Origin: Streptomyces geranii
Lineage (GTDB): Bacteria > Actinomycetota > Actinomycetes > Streptomycetales > Streptomycetaceae
NCBI RefSeq assembly: GCF_002954775.1
Contig: NZ_PJME01000015.1
Location: forward strand, 124,001-188,000
DNA: 64,000 nt
Direction of reading: 5' to 3'
Position 1 is the stretch's first letter; each line of letters begins with the position of its first letter. A program made the translations under genes and the position numbers. The notes beneath the pieces were generated by a model, which was not told the DNA's origin, ran no database searches, and saw only the letters and a program-made list of their open reading frames with translations. Below are positions 16,373 through 24,668 of the stretch, one piece after another.

Positions 16373-19047
16373 GCCTGCCCGCCCCGGGCTCCGGCCCCGT
16401 CGTCATCCACCTCGACCTGCGCTCCGGGGCGGCGGAACTCGACTCCGCCCAGGCGCTGCGGTCCCGGGTCGCCCGGCTGCTCGCCCGGGCGGGCCAACCC
16501 GAGCCCGATCCCCCGCTGTTCCTGGTCACCGACACCCCGGCCGGCCTCACCGAACACCAGCGCCAGTACGAACTCGTCTCCGGCTACTGGACCGCGGGCA
16601 AGGGCCAGGTCAAGATCCTGGTGCTGCTGGTGGGCAGCGCACCCGGTTCGTACGCCCACGAGCACGAGGAGTTCCGCCCGGACCGCAGGCTGCTGCGCCC
16701 GTCGGTCCTGCGCGCCCCCGGTACGGCCCTGCTGTGGGCCGGTGACCTGCGCTCCGCGCGCACGGCGCTCGAACAGCCGACGCCGGACGACCCGGAGGCG
16801 CTGGCCGTCCTGGTGGACGTGCTGTCGGTGCCGCACGTGTACCTGCGCGTCCTGGCCGACCTGGAGGCACTGCCCGAGGCGGTCGCCGCACCCGGCGTAC
16901 GCCTCCTGGAACAGGATCTGCCGCCCGAGGTCCGCGACCGGGCCTGGCGCGACGCGCTGACCCGTTTCGCGGGCCAGGACACCGAGAGCGCGCCACCGGC
17001 ATCCGCCGCGTCCGGCGCCGAACTCCCCGAGCCACTGCGGTCGTTGGTGACGGGCCGGGGCGGCAGGGGCGGCCGGGACCAGCAGCACCGGGTGCCGGGC
17101 GGTCGGGCGGACAGCGCGTACCGCGCCTGCGCGGACGTCCTCGACGACGCCGACGAGGCCCTGACCGGCCTGGGCACCCTCCCCGGCCTCCTCCGCCCCA
17201 CCCGCAGGACGGCCTTCGAGTCGGCCCTGGACCGGGCCCACGACTCCCTGACCGCCTACCGCTCCCTGGTGGGCAGGACCCTGACCGCCGACACGTCGTC
17301 CCCCGCCGAGGCGGAGGCCCACCTGACGGCCCTGGGCCTACGGGTCCCCCCGGCGGACGGCCTGCGCGAACGCGTACCCGAGGGCCTGCGCGAATACGCG
17401 GAGAAACTCCTGAGCCAGGGCCTCACCCTGCGCTCGGTGGCCCAGAGGTTCACAACGCTGGCAGGCAAAGTGGAACCGGTCCCGAGCACAACCTTGGCCC
17501 GCAATCTGACCAAGGTCAGCACAAGCGCCCCGTCAGGGGCGCGGGGAACGGCGCGACCAGCCACAACGAGCCCGCACCCACCCCACAACCTGCTCCGGGG
17601 GGCAGCGGCAGCCAGCGCCGCCGCGCTAGGCGCCCTGTGGCAAACCCCCCAACTCCCCCTGGCCCTACTCATCCCCCTCCTCTTCCTCACCACAGCCCTC
17701 CTGACCAAGTCCCGCCTACGAACCACAGACCACCCCACCACCAAAATCCTCACCGCCCCCCAACTGACCGCCTGCGCAGGCGCCCTGGCCGGCGCGGCCA
17801 TCGCCCACGCGACCAACCCCCCACCCTCACTGTCCACTTCCGCCCTCCTCCTGGGCCTGTGCGTGGCAGCGGACACGATCCGCCGCCTCTGGCGAACGGC
17901 GGCCGAAGCCTGGCCCCCGGCCACGGCCACCACCGAACTCCGCCGCACCCTGGACGACTTGGACACCCTGCTGGCCAGGGGCGTCCGCGAGCACTGGGCG
18001 GTGGAGGAGCGTCTCAACTGCGCGGACGCGGCCAGCAAGGTCGCCGGCGTGCTGCGCGCGACGGCAGCGGCGGCGGAGGACGAGGCGGCACCCGAGCCCG
18101 AGCGGACGACGCCCCGCACCGAGGAGTTCGACTCGGACGACTGGCTGGCGAGCACGCCGGACGCGTTCTCCGGGGCGGCCGACGACCCCGGGGAGAACAC
18201 GAAGGACACCAACGACGACTGGATGAACACGTACGCCTGGCCGGACTCCCCGACCTGGGACGACACGGACAGGGACACCCTCACCGAGGACCAGCCCTCC
18301 TCCCCCTCCTCCCCTTCCACCCACCCGGACCGCACCGCAGGTGCCCCCCGTTGGCTGGACCGGGAGGCGGGCGAGGGCGGCCCGGACCTGGTGGCCACCC
18401 TCGCGGGCGACCTCGCCGACGCCGCCCTGGAGCTGATGGACGCCTACTTCGGTTCCGTCGACCGGGGTCAGGCGGGCGCGCAGGCCGCGACCCGGATCGA
18501 GGGACAGGTCGCCGCACTCCTCGCCAAGGCCCGAAGGCACCTGCGGCAGAACGGAGTCCTGGCCCCACCCCCCTTCGCCGCACCCCACCGCACCCGCGCC
18601 ACCTCGGCAGGACTGCTGGGCACCGACCCGGCCGGACTGGCCGCGCTGGTCGGCGCGGAGACCGACCTCCAGTCCGTGGTCCCGCTGTACTCGCCCGAGC
18701 AGGAGGCACTGCTGAGCCGCGATCCGGCGGCGGCGGTGTGGATCAGGTTCGCGCCTGCGGCCGTACGCGAGGAGGTCGAGAAGACCTGGCGTACGAACGG
18801 TTCGGGCCTGCCGGAGAAGGTCGAGTGGACGACGTCGGGCCGGTACGCGGGCCTGCTCCGCCTCACCCCGCTGCGCCCCGGAGTCGTGGACACCTTCCGC
18901 CCCCGCGACGACGGATCCGACGACGCGGGCGCCGACAGCAACGGCAACGGCAACGGGGGTGGCAGCAACGGGAGTTACGAGTTCCGGAACGGCCATGGCT
19001 ACGAGTACGAGATCCCGTACGACCGAGGGGACGGCGACCGCTGGTGA
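16369..19047 (+). CDS. 892-aa membrane protein of unknown family in the tubulin/GTPase operon
   Basis: Not recognised. Residues 1-~190 form an alpha/beta domain (VVIHLDLRSGAAELDSAQAL, ILVLLVGSAPGSY). Residues ~230-385 are helical. Two to four hydrophobic segments follow at ~407-510 (LALLIPLLFLTTALL, GALAGAAIAHA, ALLLGLCVAA), then an acidic Trp-containing linker (~570-645) and a C-terminal ~250-residue domain ending in a Gly/Asn/Tyr-rich tail. GTG overlaps the tubulin-like stop by 4 bp, and its own stop overlaps the next GTG. Codon use around 17,500-17,900 is unusually A/C rich, and a REP-like element lies in frame at 17525-17579. Probably the membrane anchor for the tubulin/GTPase pair. Confidence 0.75.
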   Translation: MSLPAPGSGPVVIHLDLRSGAAELDSAQALRSRVARLLARAGQPEPDPPLFLVTDTPAGLTEHQRQYELVSGYWTAGKGQVKILVLLVGSAPGSYAHEHEEFRPDRRLLRPSVLRAPGTALLWAGDLRSARTALEQPTPDDPEALAVLVDVLSVPHVYLRVLADLEALPEAVAAPGVRLLEQDLPPEVRDRAWRDALTRFAGQDTESAPPASAASGAELPEPLRSLVTGRGGRGGRDQQHRVPGGRADSAYRACADVLDDADEALTGLGTLPGLLRPTRRTAFESALDRAHDSLTAYRSLVGRTLTADTSSPAEAEAHLTALGLRVPPADGLRERVPEGLREYAEKLLSQGLTLRSVAQRFTTLAGKVEPVPSTTLARNLTKVSTSAPSGARGTARPATTSPHPPHNLLRGAAAASAAALGALWQTPQLPLALLIPLLFLTTALLTKSRLRTTDHPTTKILTAPQLTACAGALAGAAIAHATNPPPSLSTSALLLGLCVAADTIRRLWRTAAEAWPPATATTELRRTLDDLDTLLARGVREHWAVEERLNCADAASKVAGVLRATAAAAEDEAAPEPERTTPRTEEFDSDDWLASTPDAFSGAADDPGENTKDTNDDWMNTYAWPDSPTWDDTDRDTLTEDQPSSPSSPSTHPDRTAGAPRWLDREAGEGGPDLVATLAGDLADAALELMDAYFGSVDRGQAGAQAATRIEGQVAALLAKARRHLRQNGVLAPPPFAAPHRTRATSAGLLGTDPAGLAALVGAETDLQSVVPLYSPEQEALLSRDPAAAVWIRFAPAAVREEVEKTWRTNGSGLPEKVEWTTSGRYAGLLRLTPLRPGVVDTFRPRDDGSDDAGADSNGNGNGGGSNGSYEFRNGHGYEYEIPYDRGDGDRW
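17525..17579 (+). repeat. REP/terminator-like element embedded in a coding region
   Basis: A short hairpin (GCGCCCC-GTCA-GGGGCGC, 17525-17542) is followed by a stretch that aligns with the reverse complement of the intergenic terminator at 55567-55616, with only about six mismatches over ~43 bases. Such sequences are normally intergenic in streptomycetes; here one is read through in frame as SAPSGARGTARPATT just before the membrane segments. Confidence 0.7.
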
Positions 19048-21341
19048 CCCGCACCACGCATCCAGGCCCGGGGGGACCGGTACCAGGGCCGGGACCGGGA
19101 GCAGGGCCGGGGTCGGGGCTCCCGGGCACCGGCCCCGCCGGGCCCGCCGCCGACGCCAAGCTCGGCTTCACCAACCCCTCCGGGCGGCGCCGCGCCGCCC
19201 GCGCCCGCTTCGGTCCCGAGTCCCGCCGCGACCCCCAACTCCCCCCGCTCATCCGTAATGTCCTGCTCGACGACCGGGGGCAGAGCCGGCGCTGCGTACA
19301 GGTGCGGCTCTCCGCCGCCGACGCGGCCGAACCGGTCGCCCGCGCCCTGCTCGACATCGAGGCGGGCACCGCGCTGCGGCTGCACCGGCTGGTCGAAGGC
19401 ACCGAGTTCGCCCCGCTCTTCCCCCGCCTCATCGGCTACGAACCGGACACCGACGAGCCGTTCCTCCTCTACGATCCCCCGCGCGGCACGACCGCGGGCA
19501 AGACGCACGTCATGTCGTCGACCGACCAGCGCGTCCTCACCCGCGACCTGATGCTCGCCCTGTGCCTGCTGGACGGCCAGGGCCTGGTCCCGCGCGGCAT
19601 CTCCCCGACCACCGTCCTCTGGGACGGAACCTCCTTGCAGCTGTGGGGACTTGAGGGGGTCACCGGGGTCGGCCGCCCGCGTACGGCCTGGGGGCTGGCC
19701 CCCTACTCCTCGCCCGAACAGCGGCGGGGCGAGGGCCTGGTGGACTCCCGGGACGCGGTGTGGAGCGCGGCCCAGGTGCTCTACCGGCTGGTCACCGGCC
19801 GCCCCGGCCACGCCGACCGGGCCCCCGCCGATCTGGGCGAACACCGGGTGCTGGCCGAGACGTTGAGGGACGCCTTCGACCCCCGGGCGACCGGCCGCCC
19901 GACCCCCGCCCAGCTCCTCGACCTGCTGTCCCCGGGCACCGCCCGCCGCACCGCCCTCCTCGCCTCCCCCGACGACACCCACCAGGACGACCGGGACCAC
20001 CGCGAGGACCACCAGGCCTTCGAACAGGCGCTACGGGCCAAACGCCGGGCACCGATGGCCCCTTCGACGCCCGGCGCGGGAACGGGGACGGGGACGGCGT
20101 CGCCGGCCGAGAGCGAGGTGCTCTGCCCGTACTGCCTGGAGACCATCCAACTCGACCTCGGCGCGCTGTATGTGACGGACAGTCGGATGCAGTACCAGCC
20201 CCTGGACCTGGCGGGCGTCGGCAAGGTGCGCCGCCAGGACGTCCTGCGGGGCGCGGTCCAGAAGTGCGCGGCGGACCCGGACTTCCCCGACCACTTCATC
20301 CCGGTGCCGTATCTGACGTACGGCCGCCCGCTGACGGTGGCGATGGTCGGCCAGTCCTCCACCGGCAAGAGTCATCTGCTGACCCAGATGATCGCCGAGA
20401 TCACCGACGGCGGCCTGGAACCCTTCGGCCTCGGCTGGCAGTCCGTCAATCCCGAGCAGCACGCCAGGTTCGTACGGGAAAGGGTGCAGCCCCTGCGCAA
20501 CGGCCGCGTCCTGGACCACACCGGCGGCCTGGGGCTGGACGGCTTCGCCCGGTTCGTCGAGTCGCTGCTCATCACCGACGCCCACGGGCAGGTGCGTCCT
20601 GTCGCCTTCTTCGACCTGGGCGGCGAGGACCTCGTACGGACGGACTCGGCCCTGCGGTTCCTGCTCGGGGTGGACGCGCTGGTCTTCGTCGTCGACCCCG
20701 TACTGGCGTTGCCGCTACCGCAGTTGGACCACGCGAGGGAGCGCGGGGGCGTCGAGGTGAACCGGGACGGCGACCTCGCCTTCGCGACGGTGCTCGACCG
20801 GCTGCCGAAGACGGGCCAGTACCTGGAGGTGGCGGCCACGATGGTGCTGGGCAAGGCGGACCTGCTGCGCTTCCGCTCGCCGGTCGACCGCTGGCTGGGC
20901 CGCCCGGCGGCCACCTCGCTGGACGCCGCGCAGATCCGCGAGGAGAGCCAGGACGTGCACGCGTTCCTGCGCCGGCACGCGGGACAGGCCTGGCTGCGCC
21001 CCTTCGACGCGATCCGCCGGTGCACGCTGCACATCGCGTCGGCCACCGGCGGCCAGGAGGACCAGGGCCGCTATCCGGCGGGCGCGGCACCCAGGCGCGT
21101 ACTCGAACCGCTGCTCTCCCTGTTCGCGATGCACGGCCTGATCGACGTCCCCGGCGGCCCCGAGGCGTTCGCGCGGGGCGAGGCGGCGGCGATGGAGGCG
21201 GTGCCGGCGGAGGGGCCCGGGGCGGGCGGGACCGGCGGGGTCGGTGGGGTCGGTGGGATGCCGTCCGGTGTGCCGGGGGCGCGTGGGGCCGGGGGTCCCG
21301 GACGCAAGCGGAAGAAGGAACGGGGAGGGGAAGCGCGGTGA
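19044..21341 (+). CDS. pseudokinase-zinc ribbon-GTPase fusion (double-GTPase-2-like)
   Basis: 765 aa. After a Pro/Gly-rich start, residues ~55-305 look like a protein-kinase fold without catalytic residues: GLVPRGISPTTVLWD sits where HRDLKPxNIL is expected, and APYSSPEQRRGEG matches the kinase activation-end motif. A CPYC half-ribbon (~361-364) precedes a GTPase domain with P-loop GQSSTGKS (~435-442), FFDLGGED as the G3 region and LGKADLL as a G4-like motif. A Gly-rich, Lys/Arg tail ends it. GTG at 19044 overlaps the previous stop by 4 bp. Likely the central GTP switch, regulated by the following GAP1-like partner. Confidence 0.8.
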   Translation: MTRTTHPGPGGPVPGPGPGAGPGSGLPGTGPAGPAADAKLGFTNPSGRRRAARARFGPESRRDPQLPPLIRNVLLDDRGQSRRCVQVRLSAADAAEPVARALLDIEAGTALRLHRLVEGTEFAPLFPRLIGYEPDTDEPFLLYDPPRGTTAGKTHVMSSTDQRVLTRDLMLALCLLDGQGLVPRGISPTTVLWDGTSLQLWGLEGVTGVGRPRTAWGLAPYSSPEQRRGEGLVDSRDAVWSAAQVLYRLVTGRPGHADRAPADLGEHRVLAETLRDAFDPRATGRPTPAQLLDLLSPGTARRTALLASPDDTHQDDRDHREDHQAFEQALRAKRRAPMAPSTPGAGTGTGTASPAESEVLCPYCLETIQLDLGALYVTDSRMQYQPLDLAGVGKVRRQDVLRGAVQKCAADPDFPDHFIPVPYLTYGRPLTVAMVGQSSTGKSHLLTQMIAEITDGGLEPFGLGWQSVNPEQHARFVRERVQPLRNGRVLDHTGGLGLDGFARFVESLLITDAHGQVRPVAFFDLGGEDLVRTDSALRFLLGVDALVFVVDPVLALPLPQLDHARERGGVEVNRDGDLAFATVLDRLPKTGQYLEVAATMVLGKADLLRFRSPVDRWLGRPAATSLDAAQIREESQDVHAFLRRHAGQAWLRPFDAIRRCTLHIASATGGQEDQGRYPAGAAPRRVLEPLLSLFAMHGLIDVPGGPEAFARGEAAAMEAVPAEGPGAGGTGGVGGVGGMPSGVPGARGAGGPGRKRKKERGGEAR

Positions 21342-23071
21342 ACGAGTTCCAGGAGATGCCCTCGGCGGCTTCGGCAGCTTCGGCACAGGCCGCGGACCCG
21401 TCGGTGCACCAGTTGCTCTTCCGGTGGGAGGGCAACCAGGGCAGGCAGAGCACCGGCATGACCGCGGTCGCCCACTCCTGTTCGGCGGAGCGGGCCGATC
21501 AACTGGCCCGGGAACTCGGCCCGTTGCTCTGGGTCTCCGGATCGGGCGCGGCCCGCCCCAGCATCGTACGCACCCTGTCCCGCTCCGGGGGCGAGGTGCT
21601 GCTGGCCCGGCGCTGGCCTGCCAAGGACCCGGGCGGCCGTCCGAGCACGGTCACGCATGTCCTGATGGGGGCGCCGGGCACCCTGAAGACCCGTCAGTGC
21701 CTGGGGCTGACGTACGGCGGCTGGCAACCGCCGGAGTCGGCGGAACAGGTGTCCGAACCGTTGTCCGCCGTCGAGTACGCGAGGCTCAAAGAGCTGGCGA
21801 GGCAACGGCTGCCCCAGATGCGGGACCGGTTGAAGAGCGTGCGGCACGCGCTGATCCTGACGGCGGCGGAGTGGCTGCGCGACCCCTCCCAGCGGGTGTC
21901 GCTGCTCGTGGAGGAGACGAACCCGCCCGGCTGGCCGGACCGGAACGGCGTCCCGCTGGTCTACCTCGGCCTGTTCCTCCTGTTCGGCTCCTGGCCGGGC
22001 CACGACTGGACGTTCGCGACGTACGACACGGTCGACACGCACCCGCTGAACCTCACCTCCGTCCCCCGCTGGGAGGAGGACACGGGCGGCGCCGGCCCGC
22101 TGGCCCGGGTGCCGGCCCACACCCCCACGGACCCCCGCTTCGAACACCACGCGGCGGTCCGCCTGGTCGACCACCTCCTGACCAACCTGGACAGGCCCCC
22201 CGGCGTACCCCAGCTGACCGAGTCGCTCAAGGGCGGCGCGGCCCTGGACCGGGCCGAGCGGGAGGAGCGGCTGCGGAGGATCCTGGGCATCGAGCACCGG
22301 GAGACACGACGGGTGCCGCGTCCGGAGCCCGCTCCGGCTCCGGCTCCGGCTCCGGCGGAGATTCCTTACGTAGAGCCGTACTTGGAGCCGCGCCACGACG
22401 AACTGCACGACGAACTGTGCGCTTACGAGCCAGGGCAACACATGTACCTGGATGCGCTGTTGCGGTCGGTGCCGGACGAGGTACTCATGCACGAGCTGCA
22501 TTGGGGCGAACTACCCGCCAAGGCAGAGGAGTTGGTACTGACCGAACTGGGCAGGGAGGAGCGCCGCCAGAACCGCCCCCTGGAGACGCGACACGCGCTG
22601 TGCGCCCAGGTACTCGCCAAGGGCCTGCACCTGCCTCCCCACGGACAGGCCGACGAACACGCGTCGAGAGCGGCTCTGATGCAGCGGGCGGCCGACCTCT
22701 TCACCTGGGCCGTGGCACCCCTGGTCCGGGACGAGCGCCATCACCCCGACCTCCGCTCGCTCCTGAACAGAATGTGCCGCGACCCCCACCCCACCGCGGG
22801 CAACTGGCTCCAGCGGGCGATCATCTCCCCGCCGATCGGCGGCGACCCCGACCTCCCGCCGGCGGTGTGGCAGCCGGTCCTCGGCACCCTGCTGACCCTC
22901 GCGAAGGGACAGCAGCCGACCACGTCCGAGCCGACGCCGACGCCACCGCCGACCGCCGCGCAGACCGTCATGGCACGCATCAAGAACCCCACGAACAACC
23001 CGGGTTGGACGGTCGGAGCGATCATCGCGCTGATGGTCGTACTCATCACGACCGCGGTGATCCTGGCGTGA
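21338..23071 (+). CDS. GAP1-like GTPase-associated protein with C-terminal anchor
   Basis: 577 aa. It starts with a short Ala/Ser segment, then HQLLFRWEGNQGRQSTGMTA and an HSCS run (residues ~23-50), the pattern I associate with the N-terminal domain of GTPase-associated protein 1. A middle alpha/beta region (VSLLVEETNPPGWP) and an all-helical C-terminal half follow. Residues ~555-577 form one membrane helix (GAIIALMVVLITTAVILA), so it is tail-anchored with the bulk in the cytoplasm. GTG at 21338 overlaps the GTPase stop by 4 bp, and GGGGAGGGG lies upstream. Last gene of the coupled block. The family call is from memory and should be treated as probable. Confidence 0.72.
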   Translation: MNEFQEMPSAASAASAQAADPSVHQLLFRWEGNQGRQSTGMTAVAHSCSAERADQLARELGPLLWVSGSGAARPSIVRTLSRSGGEVLLARRWPAKDPGGRPSTVTHVLMGAPGTLKTRQCLGLTYGGWQPPESAEQVSEPLSAVEYARLKELARQRLPQMRDRLKSVRHALILTAAEWLRDPSQRVSLLVEETNPPGWPDRNGVPLVYLGLFLLFGSWPGHDWTFATYDTVDTHPLNLTSVPRWEEDTGGAGPLARVPAHTPTDPRFEHHAAVRLVDHLLTNLDRPPGVPQLTESLKGGAALDRAEREERLRRILGIEHRETRRVPRPEPAPAPAPAPAEIPYVEPYLEPRHDELHDELCAYEPGQHMYLDALLRSVPDEVLMHELHWGELPAKAEELVLTELGREERRQNRPLETRHALCAQVLAKGLHLPPHGQADEHASRAALMQRAADLFTWAVAPLVRDERHHPDLRSLLNRMCRDPHPTAGNWLQRAIISPPIGGDPDLPPAVWQPVLGTLLTLAKGQQPTTSEPTPTPPPTAAQTVMARIKNPTNNPGWTVGAIIALMVVLITTAVILA

Positions 23072-23281
23072 CGCAGCGAACGATCAATTAGACAGCGCGT
23101 CAAGTTACTCAACCGTAATCTTCCGAGAGCTACCCGAAGTAACCGACCAGTAGGTACGGTCCAGGCGAACCGCCGAGCAACAGGTAACGAGAGGCGGCGC
23201 GAGGACGCCCGTGGACGCGGGCGCCAACGCACCGCTCCCCCCAATCCCCGCTCCTGACAGCCGCTCCACAGGAGGTTCGCC
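23072..23281. promoter_or_regulatory. intergenic/promoter region before the lipase gene
   Basis: About 210 bp with no gene. It is AT-richer at 23086-23150 (CAAGTTACTCAACCGTAATC, GAAGTAACCGACCAGTAGGT) and probably holds the lipase promoter. No clear terminator for the preceding operon is seen. Confidence 0.45.
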
Positions 23282-24625
23282 ATGCCCGTACGCAGCCGAC
23301 TCCTGGCCGCAGCCATCACCGCTGCGACCTGCCTGGGCGCCCAGGCACTCCCGTACACGACCACGACAGCCAAGGCAGCCACGACAGCCACGGCGGAGAC
23401 CGCCTCCTCCACGGAGCCGGTCGTGTCCCGGGGCGTGGAGATCCCGGCGTTCTACACGCCGCCGGCCACGCTCCCCGCCGGCGACGGCACCCTGATCCGC
23501 ACCGAGCCCCTCCCCCTGGCCCTCACCCTGCCCACCCTCGAAGGCCCGCTGCCCGGCCGGGCGACCCGCCTGATGTACAAGTCGACGGACTCCAACGGCG
23601 CCCCGATGGCCGTCACCGGCGCCTACATCGAACCGACGGCGGCCTGGAAGGGCGGCGGCTCCCGCCCGCTGGTCGCGGTGGCCCCCGGCACGATGGGCCA
23701 GGGCGACCAGTGCGCCGCCTCCCTCGGCCTGGAACACCCGCTGCTCCTCAACGGCCGTACGGTGTCGGTCGGTTACGAGGACGTGGCGATCTACCGCCTC
23801 CTGGCGACCGGCGCCGCGGTGGTCGTCACCGACTACGCCGGCCTGGGCGCGACGGACCGCCTCCACACGTACGTCAACCGCCTCGACGGCGCCCACGCGG
23901 TACTGGACGCGGTACGCGCGGCCCGCGACCTCCCCGGCACCTCGCTCGACTCCGCTTCCAGGGTGGGCCTGTTCGGCTACAGCCAGGGCGGCGGCGCGAC
24001 GGCGGCAGCGGCGGAACTGCAGCCGTCGTACGCACCCGACATCACCTTGTCCGGCACCTACGCGGGCGCCCCGCCCGCGGACCTGGCGGCGGTCACGAAG
24101 GCGATCGACGGCAGCGAACTGACGGGCGCCCTGGGCTGGTCCCTCAACGGCTTCCTGCAGTCGGACCCGAGCCTGCGCCCGATCGCCGAGGCCCACCTGA
24201 ACGCGGCGGGCAAGGCGGCCCTGACGGACCTGTCGACGATGTGCGTGGGCGACGCACTGCTCGGCTACGCCTACACGAAGAGCACCCGGTGGACGACGGA
24301 CGGCAGGTCCGTCTCCGACATCATCGCGTCGACCCCGGCCCTCCAGAAGTTCCTGGACAGCCAGCGCATCGGCACCCTGAAACCGACGAGTCCGGTCCGG
24401 ATCGCGACGGGCGTCAGCGACAACCTGGTCCCGTACGCCCAGGCCCGCCGTCTCGCGGCTGACTGGTGCGCGAAGGGCGCGGACGTCACGTACAAACCGA
24501 TACTCCTGCCGAACGTGATCAGCCCGCTCCTCAACCACTTCGCCCCGCTCCTGGTGGATCAGGGAAACGCGGTGGACTGGCTCACGAAGCGGCTGTCGGG
24601 CAAGGCGGCGACCTCGAACTGCTGA
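23282..24625 (+). CDS. secreted lipase/esterase (secretory lipase, LIP family)
   Basis: 447 aa. A signal peptide (residues 1-~34) leads an alpha/beta-hydrolase of the secretory-lipase type. The nucleophile elbow GYSQGG places the catalytic Ser at residue 234, in the usual context VGLFGYSQGGGAT. The acid is probably in TGVSDNLVPYAQA and the His in PLLNHFAPL near the C-terminus. VVTDYAGLGATD is another hallmark. The perfect AGGAGG seven bases before the ATG supports the start. Four or more Cys in the mature part suggest disulphides (QCAAS, MCVGD, DWCAKG, SNC). Stands alone, convergent with the caspase gene. Confidence 0.9.
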   Translation: MPVRSRLLAAAITAATCLGAQALPYTTTTAKAATTATAETASSTEPVVSRGVEIPAFYTPPATLPAGDGTLIRTEPLPLALTLPTLEGPLPGRATRLMYKSTDSNGAPMAVTGAYIEPTAAWKGGGSRPLVAVAPGTMGQGDQCAASLGLEHPLLLNGRTVSVGYEDVAIYRLLATGAAVVVTDYAGLGATDRLHTYVNRLDGAHAVLDAVRAARDLPGTSLDSASRVGLFGYSQGGGATAAAAELQPSYAPDITLSGTYAGAPPADLAAVTKAIDGSELTGALGWSLNGFLQSDPSLRPIAEAHLNAAGKAALTDLSTMCVGDALLGYAYTKSTRWTTDGRSVSDIIASTPALQKFLDSQRIGTLKPTSPVRIATGVSDNLVPYAQARRLAADWCAKGADVTYKPILLPNVISPLLNHFAPLLVDQGNAVDWLTKRLSGKAATSNC

Positions 24626-24668
24626 GCGCCGGGGCCAGTTGTTCCCCTACTCCCCATCCGGATTTCCG

